Origin: Trebonia sp036501515
GTDB lineage: Bacteria; Actinomycetota; Actinomycetes; Streptosporangiales; Streptosporangiaceae
Direction of reading: 5' to 3'
Length of the DNA stretch: 12,534 nt
Assembly (NCBI GenBank): GCA_036501515.1
Contig: DASYAD010000029.1
Coordinates: forward strand, 1 to 12,534
Part shown: positions 6,451 to 12,534 of the stretch, in pieces
How positions within the stretch are numbered: the first letter of the stretch is position 1
Layout: each line of letters opens with the position of its first letter
Program-made: the position numbers and the translations under genes
The notes under the pieces: model-generated
What the model was told of the DNA's origin: nothing
Databases searched by the model: none
Seen by the model: only the letters and a program-made list of their open reading frames with translations

Positions 6451-7637
6451 TCGGTGCTTCCGATCGCGTAGGAGTTGGCGGGATCCCAGTGGAGCCACAC
6501 GCTGTCGCCACGCTGCGAGACGGGGCCCGGCGCGGTCGCGGCGCTCGAGTTCTGCGTGAACACCACGACCTCGGCGCCCGAGGACGTGGTCACGTTGTAG
6601 TTGGTCGAGGTACCGAGGTAGACGGCCTCGGTGACGGTGCCGCGCAGGGCACAGCCGCCCGTTTCCGGTGGCTGCGCGCTGAGGGTGATCTTCTCGGGCC
6701 GGACGGTGATCTCAAGCTCGTCGCCTGGGCGGTGCGTGCGGGCGGCCCCGGGGACGATGATCCGCTCGCCGTCGCCGGGCTCGATGACCGCGCCGGCCGC
6801 GCCGGTCGTGGTGACCGTGCCCGACAGCAGGTTCGAGGTGCCGATGAAGCCGGCCACGAACTTGGTCTTCGGGTGCTCGTAGATGTCCCGCGGCGGGGCC
6901 AGCTGCTCGATCACGCCCGCGTTCATCACCGCGATACGGTCGGACATGGTGAGCGCCTCGCCCTGGTCATGGGTCACGTAGACGAACGTGATGCCGACCT
7001 CGCGCTGAATGCGCTTGAGCTCGATCTGCATGCTCTGCCTGAGCTTGAGGTCGAGGGCGCCGAGCGGCTCGTCGAGCAGCAGTGCCCGCGGCCGGTTGAC
7101 CAGGGCGCGGGCGAGCGCCACGCGCTGCTGCTGACCGCCCGACATCTCCTTGGGCCGCCGTCTGGCGTAGCCGTCTAGCCCGACGATCCCGAGGATCTCG
7201 GTCACCCGGTCGGTGACCTCGTTCTTCGGCGTCTTCTTCCGCCGCAGCCCGAAGGCGACGTTGTCGAACACGTTCATATGCGGGAACAGCGCGTACGACT
7301 GGAAGACCATGTTGACGTCGCGCTTGTGCGCGGGCGTCAGCGTCACGTCGGCCCCGTGCAGGTACACGCTGCCCCTGGTGGGCTCCTCGAAGCCGGCGAT
7401 CATCCGCATCGTCGTCGTCTTGCCGCAGCCAGAGGGGCCGAGCAGAGAGAAGAACTCCCCCTCGGCGATCGCCACGGTCACGTCACGGACCGCCGCGACC
7501 GTCTCGCCCCGGCCGCGGAACTCCTTGACGACATCGCGCAGCTCGATCGCGGGAGGTCCGGCCGGCAGCGAGCCTGGCGCTGCGTGCTGGGGCGCCTGCG
7601 GGGCCTCGGGGGCCTGTTTTAGTTGCGGTTCGCTCAT
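6447..7637 (-). CDS. potA: Polyamine-type ABC transporter ATPase PotA
   Basis: This 396-residue cytoplasmic ATPase powers the PotBCD importer. All nucleotide-binding motifs are present: Walker A GPSGCGKTT (67-75), Q-loop VFQSYALFP (Q113), signature MSGGQQQRVALARAL (165-179), Walker B ALLLDEP (185-191) and H-loop H223 (YVTHDQ). The region from about 265 is the TOBE-type regulatory domain (VRPEKITLS, 312-320; GTVTEAVYLGTSTNY). The first 30 residues form a Pro/Ala/Gln-rich extension before IELRDVVKEF. ATG 7637 is the only sensible start; a strong Shine-Dalgarno is missing. It is the first gene of the potA-potD-potB-potC operon, so the upstream inverted repeat is likely to control the whole unit. 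Confidence 0.95.
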   Translation of the reverse strand: MSEPQLKQAPEAPQAPQHAAPGSLPAGPPAIELRDVVKEFRGRGETVAAVRDVTVAIAEGEFFSLLGPSGCGKTTTMRMIAGFEEPTRGSVYLHGADVTLTPAHKRDVNMVFQSYALFPHMNVFDNVAFGLRRKKTPKNEVTDRVTEILGIVGLDGYARRRPKEMSGGQQQRVALARALVNRPRALLLDEPLGALDLKLRQSMQIELKRIQREVGITFVYVTHDQGEALTMSDRIAVMNAGVIEQLAPPRDIYEHPKTKFVAGFIGTSNLLSGTVTTTGAAGAVIEPGDGERIIVPGAARTHRPGDELEITVRPEKITLSAQPPETGGCALRGTVTEAVYLGTSTNYNVTTSSGAEVVVFTQNSSAATAPGPVSQRGDSVWLHWDPANSYAIGSTE

Positions 7638-7679
7638 CAGGGTGAGAGCTTCGCATGCGATCTTTGGCTTTTCAATGGT

Positions 7680-7711
7680 TTTCGTTGCCTATACAGCAAA
7701 ATGCAACGAAA
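7680..7711 (-). promoter_or_regulatory. Candidate operator of the pot operon (9-bp inverted repeat)
   Basis: TTTCGTTGC (7680-7688) and GCAACGAAA (7703-7711) are a perfect 9-bp inverted repeat with a 14-bp spacer. On the minus strand the spacer contains TATAGG, a possible -10 for potA, with start codon 7637 some 50 nt downstream. Arm length and about 23-bp centre-to-centre spacing suit a dimeric regulator covering the promoter. The -35 is not recognisable, and no regulator gene lies next to potA in this window. Confidence 0.55.
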
Positions 7712-7777
7712 TCCGGCGATTAGTTACATCCGTGTTTCGTAATCCGCAGAATCCCGACCTGGCCGAAACCCGCCCGC

Positions 7778-7828
7778 AAAAAAGCCTGGACCGCCGGCTC
7801 CCGAATTTCGGGAGCCGGCGGTCCAGGC
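7778..7828 (-). terminator. Intrinsic terminator of the FKBP gene
   Basis: Arms at 7784-7805 and 7807-7828 are perfectly complementary over 22 bp around a central T. On the minus strand the stem is followed immediately by six T (7783-7778). It begins 17 bp after the FKBP stop codon, and no T-tract exists on the plus side, so it acts leftward only. It insulates the pot operon from FKBP transcription. Confidence 0.95.
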
Positions 7829-7844
7829 TCTGCGCTGGTGCTTG

Positions 7845-8216
7845 TCAGGCGGAGACGAGGTCGCAGACGAAGATCAGCGTCTCACCCGGCTTGATCGTGT
7901 TGCCCGCCCCCCGGCTGCCGTAGCCCAGGTCAGGCGGGATGACCAGCTTGCGGCGGCCGCCGACCTTCATGCCCTGCACGCCCTGGTCCCAGCCCTGGAT
8001 GACCTGGCCGATGCCCAGCCGGAACTCCAGCGGCTCGCCCCGGTTCCAGCTCGCGTCGAATTCTTCCCCCGTGGAGTAGGCAACCCCGACGTAGTGCACC
8101 TTGACGGTGTCGCCCGCCCCGGCGACCTTGCCGTCGCCCTCCCAGACGTCGGTGACCTCGAGCGCCTTGGGCGGCGTGCCCTCCGGGTAGTCCACTTCTG
8201 GCTTCGTGATGTCCAT
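7845..8216 (-). CDS. FKBP-type peptidyl-prolyl cis-trans isomerase
   Basis: This 123-residue, single-domain FKBP catalyses cis-trans isomerisation of X-Pro bonds. The pocket residues line up with FKBP12: Y42 (HYVG), F53-D54, F65, V72-I73, W76, Y99 and F116, so it should be active and probably binds FK506-type ligands. There is no signal peptide, implying a cytoplasmic protein. The start is ATG 8216, preceded by AAGGTGAG. A GTG at 8225 overlaps that Shine-Dalgarno and is less likely. It is a single-gene unit with its own terminator. The gene is a common actinobacterial housekeeping type and I see no functional tie to the pot operon. Confidence 0.95.
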   Translation of the reverse strand: MDITKPEVDYPEGTPPKALEVTDVWEGDGKVAGAGDTVKVHYVGVAYSTGEEFDASWNRGEPLEFRLGIGQVIQGWDQGVQGMKVGGRRKLVIPPDLGYGSRGAGNTIKPGETLIFVCDLVSA

Positions 8217-8358
8217 GCTTCTCACCTTACCGAGAGCAGGGGATCAAACCCGGGATACCGAACGGAACCGTGCTCCGTGTGCCCGCCTCGTTACCGTCAC
8301 GGCCGGGTGAGGCGTCCGCGTGCCCGTCGCCGTCGGTCACCCACGAGCCCGCCCAATG

Positions 8359-8488
8359 TCAGAAGCTCACCTCGGCGGTGTCCACCGGCCAGCGTCACGT
8401 CGTAGCCGCGGGCGAAGGCGCCGTGCGGGGTCGAGCGGATGCACGCGTCGGTCTCCGCGCCGGTGACGATCAGCCGGCCCGCCGACAT
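8359..8488 (-). pseudogene. Remnant of an isochorismatase-like cysteine hydrolase
   Basis: Minus-strand frame 8488-8384 encodes RLIVTGAETDACIRS followed by GAFARGYDVTLAG, matching the C-terminal core of isochorismatase-family hydrolases, including the nucleophile Cys in TDAC. The family normally continues with an Asp-Ala/Gly-His-Thr-type segment. Here the frame goes out of register, and the adjacent frame reads DTAEVSF then stops at 8359. The upstream frame is closed by TGA immediately before ATG 8488, so the N-terminal half with the catalytic Asp and Lys is gone. It is a frameshifted, truncated fragment just downstream of the TetR gene. The 8226-8358 stretch shows nothing recognisable. Confidence 0.65.
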
Positions 8489-8521
8489 TCAGCGGCTAGC
8501 CGCCGCACGCTGGCAAGGCCG

Positions 8522-9238
8522 CTAGCCGGCCGGCGCGGTTCCGAGCAGGCCAAGCAGCACGCGGGCGAGCACGTCGGGGAAGCGGTCGGCGGCACTGGCG
8601 GGCGCCTCGCCTGCGTCCTGCCCCTGGGCGAAGAGCTCGGCGAGCCGGGGACGGTCTCCGGAGCTGACGGCGTGCATCAGGTAGCCGACGTTCCGCTCCT
8701 GCAGGGCGGGCCCGCCCGCCTGCTCGTACAGCACCGACGTCGCGGTCAGGCCGTTGAGCATGGCGAACGCCTCAAGCTTGGTCGTCAGGCTAGCCGGATG
8801 GCCGGCCAGGATCTCCAGGTAGCGCTCCATGAAGGCCACCGCGTTGGGGCCGATGACCGGGCGGGTCAGGCTGAGCGCCGCCAGCCAGCGGTGGCGGCGC
8901 AGGATCGACCGGGCCTGCTCGCCGAGGGCGACGAGCCCGGCGAGCCAGTCGCCGGCCACCGCCTGGCCTGACGGCGGGGAAAGGTCGTACTCCGCGGCGG
9001 CGGCATCGGTCATCAGGTCGAGCAGCTCGTCGCGGGTCTCGACGTAGCGGTAGAGCGACGCCGCCCCGGTGCCGAGCTCGGCGGCGACGCGGCGCATGGA
9101 CACCGCCTCAAGGCCCTCGGCGTCGGCGATGCGCACCGCTACCGCGGTGATCTCGGCCCGGCTGTGCCGCGCTGGCCGGCCGGCCGCGGCCCGCTCCGGA
9201 CGCAGCCAGATGCTGGCGGCTGGAGCCTGCTGAGCCAT
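8522..9238 (-). CDS. TetR-family transcriptional regulator
   Basis: This 238-residue regulator has an N-terminal TetR DNA-binding domain (about 26-72): SRAEITAVAVRIADAEGLEAVSMRRVAAELGTG... with the helix-turn-helix at 51-72, including ASLYRYVETRDEL. The C-terminal ligand domain (about 95-225) resembles the TetR_C_1-type (tetracycline-repressor-like) helical domain. ATG 9238 is well supported by AAAGGA 6 nt upstream. It is divergent from the CocE-like hydrolase, so repression of that gene and of itself is the simplest model. Two 23-bp direct repeats and one plausible promoter lie between them. The ligand is unknown; a hydrolase substrate or product is a reasonable guess. Confidence 0.93.
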   Translation of the reverse strand: MAQQAPAASIWLRPERAAAGRPARHSRAEITAVAVRIADAEGLEAVSMRRVAAELGTGAASLYRYVETRDELLDLMTDAAAAEYDLSPPSGQAVAGDWLAGLVALGEQARSILRRHRWLAALSLTRPVIGPNAVAFMERYLEILAGHPASLTTKLEAFAMLNGLTATSVLYEQAGGPALQERNVGYLMHAVSSGDRPRLAELFAQGQDAGEAPASAADRFPDVLARVLLGLLGTAPAG

Positions 9239-9260
9239 CGCGCTGTCCTTTCCCGCCCGG

Positions 9261-9300
9261 CTTACCTGGGCTTACCGGGGCTTACCGGAGCCTACCGGGG
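9261..9300. repeat. 10-bp tandem repeat (four copies) in the TetR 5' region
   Basis: Four consecutive decamers of consensus CTTACCGGGG occupy 9261-9300, with one or two changes in some copies. The period is about one helical turn, so each copy presents the same DNA face. It lies between the TetR start codon and the 23-bp direct repeats and would be transcribed as leader of the TetR mRNA. Confidence 0.85.
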
Positions 9301-9305
9301 CTGCC

Positions 9306-9363
9306 CATTTGCAAACGCCGTACGCGAACTAGTAGCCTCGCATTCGAGAACACTGTACGCGAA
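9306..9363. promoter_or_regulatory. Two 23-bp direct repeats (candidate TetR operators) over the hydrolase promoter
   Basis: Positions 9306-9328 and 9341-9363 agree at 18 of 23 positions; both begin CATT and end GTACGCGAA. Their starts are 35 bp apart. The second contains an imperfect dyad, TTCGAG-N9-CGCGAA. On the plus strand, TTGCAA (9309-9314), an 18-bp gap and TAGCCT (9333-9338) form a plausible -35/-10 for the hydrolase gene. Repeat 1 would cover the -35 and spacer, and repeat 2 the start site, a classic repressing layout. Confidence 0.6.
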
Positions 9364-9385
9364 ACGACGGAACGCGGTGAGCGCG

Positions 9386-11353
9386 ATGGCGGAGAGCACG
9401 ACAGAGCACGCCGGGCAGGCCACGGGGAGCGGATTGGCGGTCCCCGCGCGGGGCGGAAAGGTCCCGCGCCATGTGCGGCTGTTCATCCGGCCCCGGCAGC
9501 AGCTGCCTGCGGCTGTCTGCGATGTGCGGCTTGAGCGCGGCCTCCGGGTACCCATGCCTGACGGCACGATCCTGCTCGCCGACCACTACTGGCCGGTCAT
9601 CGACCGCGCGGCACCGACCGTGCTGGTCCGCTGCCCGTACGGACGCGGCTTCCCCTACGACTTCATGTACGGGGGAATGCTGGCCCAGCAGGGCTTCCAC
9701 GTGATCATCCAGAGCTGCCGCGGCACCGCCGGCTCCGGCGGCGAGTTCGAGCCGTTCGTCAACGAGGCGGCCGACGGCCTGGCCACGGTGGCCTGGCTGC
9801 GTCAGCAGGACTGGTTCAGCGGCTCGCTCGGCACCATCGGCGCCAGTTACCTCGGTTTCACCCAGTGGGCGCTCGCGGCCGACCCGCCGCCCGAGTTGAA
9901 GGCGATGGTCGTCCAGGTCAGCTCCGACGACTTCTACGGCTTCCTCTATCCCGGCGGCGCCTTCGCGATGGCGGCCTCGCTCACCGGGGTCGCGGCCATG
10001 GTCGCACAGCAGCACGGGTTCGCCGCGTTCGCCAAAGCGATCGTGCGGCTGTTCCGCCATCACCGGCGGGTAGCCAGGACACTGCCGTTCCTCGACGCCT
10101 ATCCGGCGGCCATCGGGGAGCGGGTGCCGTGGTTCGAACGCTGGCTGTCGCATCCCGGTGCTGACGACCCGTTCTGGGACAGCCGGCGGGCGGAGCCCCG
10201 GCTGCCGGCCGCGCCGCCAGTCAGCCTGCTGGGCGGCTGGGCCGATGTCTGCACGGACCCGACCCTCGACGCCTACCGGCGGCTGCGCGCGGCCGGGCGC
10301 ACGGTCAGGCTGGTCGTCGGGCCGTGGAATCACACCTCGGGCTTTGACAAGGACATGCCCGTCACCTTCGGCGAGGCGCTGCGCTGGCTGCGGGCGCATC
10401 TGGACGCCGGACCGGATGTCGACGGCCAGCAGGATGTCGCTGGGGCGCCGGACGTCACACATGAAGACCCGGTCCGCGTCTGGTTCGGCGCGGCGGGCAG
10501 CGGCGTCGCGGCGCGCGCCGGCAACGGCGTCGCGGCGCGCGCCGGCAAAGGCCCGGCGGGAGCCGAGGCCGGCTGGCGCGACCTGGCCGACTGGCCGCCG
10601 CCCGGCACCGAGGCCAGGCCGTGGCGGCTGACCGCCGACCGGACGCTGCTCTCCCCCGGCACCGCTGGCGCCGCACCGCTGGCGGACGGCAGCGCGGCGG
10701 ACAACGGCCGGGACAACAGCCAGGCCGACAGCGCTCCAGCGAACGACGACCCGGCCGACGGCAGCGCGGCGGCACTTGCGGCACCGGCGGTGGACGCCGT
10801 GACCGCGTTCCGCTACGACCCGCGCGACCCGACGCCCTCGGTCGGCGGGGTGTCCATGGACAGCAACGACTCCGGGGCACGGCGCAACGACGCGCTTGAG
10901 GCCCGTCCCGACGTGGTCACCTTCACCAGTCCGCCCCTCACGGATCTCCTCGAGGTAGCCGGACCGGTCAGCGTGCGGCTGCGGGTGCGCGGCAGCTCAC
11001 CGTACTTCGACGTGTTCGCCCGGCTGTGCGACGTCGACGCGGCCGGGCACTCGTGGAACGTCTGCGACGGTCTGCTGCGGATCGGCACCGGTGCCGGCGC
11101 CGGCGGCTCGGCCGGCGCCGGCGGCTGGGCCGAGATCGAGGTGCCGATGAGCTCGACCGCGCACCGCTTCGCGGCCGGGCACCGAGTGCGGCTGCAGGTG
11201 TCCGGCGGCGCGCACCCGCGCTTCGCCCGCAACACCGGCACCGGCGAGCCGGTCGCGACCGCGACCGAGGACGGCTTGATCGCTGTCGACATCGAGATCG
11301 CCCACGACCCGGCCAGGCCGTGCGCGTTGACTCTGCCGGTCATGACGGAATAA
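9386..11353 (+). CDS. CocE/NonD-family serine hydrolase (X-Pro dipeptidyl-peptidase S15-like)
   Basis: This 655-residue alpha/beta hydrolase belongs to the family that includes cocaine esterase, S15 peptidases and glutaryl-7-ACA acylases. The catalytic domain covers about 45-340, with the nucleophile in GASYLGFTQW (S154), acid D287 in GGWADVCTD and base H316 in GPWNHTSG. The C-terminal jelly-roll domain runs from about 500 (TFTSPPLTDLLEVAGPVSVRLRV) to the end. Between them, residues 372-470 hold two low-complexity insertions, including an exact eight-residue duplication, so the protein is longer than a minimal CocE. ATG 9386 is chosen; GTG 9377 is in frame and also possible. A start upstream of 9239 would read antisense to TetR. 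No signal peptide is seen. Esterase or amidase activity is likely; the substrate is unknown. Confidence 0.9.
   Translation: MAESTTEHAGQATGSGLAVPARGGKVPRHVRLFIRPRQQLPAAVCDVRLERGLRVPMPDGTILLADHYWPVIDRAAPTVLVRCPYGRGFPYDFMYGGMLAQQGFHVIIQSCRGTAGSGGEFEPFVNEAADGLATVAWLRQQDWFSGSLGTIGASYLGFTQWALAADPPPELKAMVVQVSSDDFYGFLYPGGAFAMAASLTGVAAMVAQQHGFAAFAKAIVRLFRHHRRVARTLPFLDAYPAAIGERVPWFERWLSHPGADDPFWDSRRAEPRLPAAPPVSLLGGWADVCTDPTLDAYRRLRAAGRTVRLVVGPWNHTSGFDKDMPVTFGEALRWLRAHLDAGPDVDGQQDVAGAPDVTHEDPVRVWFGAAGSGVAARAGNGVAARAGKGPAGAEAGWRDLADWPPPGTEARPWRLTADRTLLSPGTAGAAPLADGSAADNGRDNSQADSAPANDDPADGSAAALAAPAVDAVTAFRYDPRDPTPSVGGVSMDSNDSGARRNDALEARPDVVTFTSPPLTDLLEVAGPVSVRLRVRGSSPYFDVFARLCDVDAAGHSWNVCDGLLRIGTGAGAGGSAGAGGWAEIEVPMSSTAHRFAAGHRVRLQVSGGAHPRFARNTGTGEPVATATEDGLIAVDIEIAHDPARPCALTLPVMTE
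10501..10548 (+). repeat. Perfect 24-bp tandem duplication inside the hydrolase gene
   Basis: Positions 10501-10524 and 10525-10548 are identical. The duplication is in frame and adds eight residues (GVAARAGN/GVAARAGK) to the linker before the second half of the protein. A 16-bp sequence further on is also present twice (10685-10700 and 10757-10772), and a Gly/Ala-rich repeat lies at about 11087-11127. Confidence 0.9.
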
Positions 11354-11514
11354 GCCGCGGAACGCGCACCGCTATCGGCGCGGCCCGACGCCGCGGAACG
11401 GCCCCGTGCCGCGGCATGACCCGACAGCGTGACACGGCCCGGCAGCCCGGCACGATCCGACTGCGCGGCACGACCGCAGTCACGGCCGGACGTTAGCCGT
11501 GCAAAGATCTACGG
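11354..11514. repeat. Degenerate 18-bp repeats between hydrolase and membrane protein
   Basis: An 11-bp sequence, GCCGCGGAACG, occurs at 11354-11364 and 11390-11400. After it, 11411-11480 can be cut into one 16-bp and three 18-bp units of similar form, roughly GCNCGGCACGAYCCGACT. There is no clear terminator for the hydrolase gene here and no convincing promoter for the next gene; the last 30 bp hold only a weak AAAGA upstream of GTG 11515. Confidence 0.5.
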
Positions 11515-12141
11515 GTGGTTCCCGAGGACATACACGACTTCTTTTTCGCGAGCGCCGGCGTGGCCGGGGCCCTGATCGGGCTGCTCTTCGTGGCGATCTC
11601 CGTCGTCGGCGAGCGGCTTTCCGGCTCAGGGACCGGAATGCAGATCCACCGGGTCCGCGCGTACGCGGCGCTTGTGTCGTTCATGAACGCGCTCGCGATT
11701 TCGCTGTTCGCGCTGATCCCGGGTCAGAAGATCGCGTGGACCACGGTCAGCGTCGGGATCGTCGGGCTGGTCTTTATCATCGCCGCGCTGATATCGCTGT
11801 CGCGCGTACGTCCGCTGCGGTGGACGACCGCGCGGGACGCGACATTCCTCATCGGCCTGGCGGTCATCTTCTTCATTGAGCTCACCTCGGGGCTGGACGT
11901 CGTCGCGCACCCCGGCGACTCGGGCACGGTGAATACGATCGCGGTCCTGGTGGTCTGCTGCTTCCTGATCGGCGTGTCCCGGGCGTGGGAGCTCATCGGC
12001 GGCCCGTCGTTCGGCTTCGGGCACGAGGTCTTCCGCCTGGTACGCCGTGAGGAACTCCTGGAACCGGACGTCAAGCCGGCCGCAAAGACATCGCCAGCAG
12101 AAGAAGACCGTACCGAAGAGGGCCGCACCGCCCAGGACTGA
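11515..12141 (+). CDS. Small multi-pass membrane protein, function unknown
   Basis: This 208-residue protein has about five hydrophobic segments (10-32, 49-69, 76-96, 108-124, 138-157) and a charged, probably cytoplasmic tail (172-208, rich in E, R, K). The N-terminal pattern DFFFASAGVAGALIGLLFVAISV resembles a group of uncharacterised actinobacterial membrane proteins that I know only as hypothetical. No catalytic or transport motif is visible. The start must be GTG 11515, because a stop codon lies in frame at 11494 and no other start codon lies between. It follows the hydrolase on the same strand after 161 bp, so it may or may not be co-transcribed. Confidence 0.85.
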   Translation: MVPEDIHDFFFASAGVAGALIGLLFVAISVVGERLSGSGTGMQIHRVRAYAALVSFMNALAISLFALIPGQKIAWTTVSVGIVGLVFIIAALISLSRVRPLRWTTARDATFLIGLAVIFFIELTSGLDVVAHPGDSGTVNTIAVLVVCCFLIGVSRAWELIGGPSFGFGHEVFRLVRREELLEPDVKPAAKTSPAEEDRTEEGRTAQD

Positions 12142-12192
12142 GGCTGCCCGCCAGGCAGCGCCGCGCCAGACAGGCCCCGCTTGGCGGCGGGG

Positions 12193-12240
12193 GTGCGGGA
12201 GTGCGGAGATGCGGGAGTGCGGAGATGCGGGGATGCGGGG
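12193..12240. repeat. 8-bp tandem repeat, six copies
   Basis: Six units of RTGCGGRR run without gaps from 12193 to 12240 (GTGCGGGA, GTGCGGAG, ATGCGGGA, GTGCGGAG, ATGCGGGG, ATGCGGGG). Purines dominate one strand. It lies 51 bp after the membrane protein gene in non-coding DNA. A period of 8 is not a multiple of three, so a coding origin is unlikely. Confidence 0.9.
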
Positions 12241-12351
12241 GGCCAGCCAGAAAGGGCCGCGCGCGCCACTGGTTGAGCCCCAGCGAGGCCGGGCACCGCA
12301 TCGAGAACACCATTGGCCACTCGTAGCCCTCGTGGTATCAGATTCCTGCTG

Positions 12352-12432
12352 CTCGGAAAAGACCTTGGAAATAAATATGTATCCTGGCACAAAAAATTAC
12401 CGATTAGAAAAAAGTCTCCAAGTTCTTCGACT
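12352..12432. other. AT-rich patch in non-coding DNA
   Basis: In 12361-12420, 40 of 60 bases are A or T, against a local background of roughly 30%. It includes runs of six A (12391-12396) and six A (12408-12413). No gene is seen. The stretch could be a promoter-rich leader for something beyond the right edge, or foreign DNA; I find no clear -35/-10 pair. Confidence 0.6.
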
Positions 12433-12434
12433 AG

Positions 12435-12529
12435 CTGGCTAGATGCTGGGCCGCCCAACACGGTCCGCAGGGGCCGTGTACTCCGCGCCCCCGCAGGCAC
12501 CGCCAACTGGCCAGGTACTGGGCCGCCCA
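12435..12529. repeat. 23-bp direct repeats flanking a hairpin at the right edge
   Basis: Positions 12435-12457 and 12507-12529 match at 20 of 23 positions and share CTGGGCCGCCCA. Directly after the first copy, 12458-12466 and 12471-12479 pair as a 9-bp hairpin (one G-U) around the loop GCAG. No T-tract follows. The window ends 5 bp after the second copy, so more copies could follow outside it. Confidence 0.65.
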
Positions 12530-12534
12530 GGAAC

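Noticed and set aside
9164..9385. N-terminal extension of the CocE-like hydrolase to an upstream ATG
   Set aside because: It would read through the tandem repeats and antisense to the TetR start. The family-like sequence begins only after 9386.
12361..12420. Promoter in the AT-rich patch
   Set aside because: Several AT-rich hexamers exist but no -35/-10 pair with 16-18 bp spacing stands out, and no downstream gene is in view.
11724..12506. 260-codon minus-strand open frame across the membrane protein and the 8-bp repeat
   Set aside because: It reads the tandem repeat as a Pro/His/Ser/Arg repeat and is antisense to a clear membrane protein. No start signal.
1..12534. CRISPR array, tRNA genes, insertion sequence or toxin-antitoxin pair
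   Set aside because: I looked for regular repeat-spacer units, tRNA arm patterns, transposase motifs and small overlapping gene pairs on both strands and found none I could support.

Overview
The window looks like a chromosomal piece of a high-GC actinomycete. The evidence is the strong G/C third-codon bias in all genes, GTG/TTG starts, and a 16S rRNA 5' end preceded by an actinobacterial-type leader with several tandem promoters. I cannot assign a genus. The left edge cuts into a 16S gene and the right edge lies in repeat-rich non-coding DNA, so this may be a contig bounded by repeats.

Layout. 1-57 (-) is the 5' end of a 16S rRNA gene reading off the left edge. Its leader and at least three promoters occupy about 58-620. 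A doubtful small ORF (657-935, -) follows. At 989-2413 (-) is a DadA/PuuB-type FAD amine oxidase, divergent from a ketopantoate-reductase-family protein (2458-3489, +). The latter runs convergently, with 4 nt between stops, into a four-gene polyamine-type ABC transporter operon transcribed leftward: potA (7637-6447), potD (6450-5221), potB (5217-4354), potC (4357-3494). A 9-bp inverted repeat upstream of potA is a candidate operator. Upstream of that is an FKBP-type prolyl isomerase (7845-8216, -) followed by a textbook terminator with a 22-bp stem.

The right half holds a remnant of an isochorismatase-like hydrolase (8359-8488, -), a TetR-family regulator (8522-9238, -) and, divergent from it, a CocE/NonD-type serine hydrolase (9386-11353, +). 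The TetR/hydrolase intergenic region has two 23-bp direct repeats around a plausible promoter, plus a 10-bp tandem repeat. A small multi-pass membrane protein (11515-12141, +) follows. The last 390 bases contain an 8-bp tandem repeat, an AT-rich patch and a hairpin between direct repeats.

How it works together (inference): the Pot transporter would import a polyamine-like cation and the FAD oxidase could oxidise it or a derivative. The ketopantoate-reductase paralogue between them may act on a downstream 2-oxo/2-hydroxy acid, but nothing in the sequence fixes its substrate. The TetR protein most likely represses the hydrolase and itself. I see no CRISPR array, phage, toxin-antitoxin or recognisable defence system; the unusual content is regulatory DNA and repeats rather than a new multi-gene machine.
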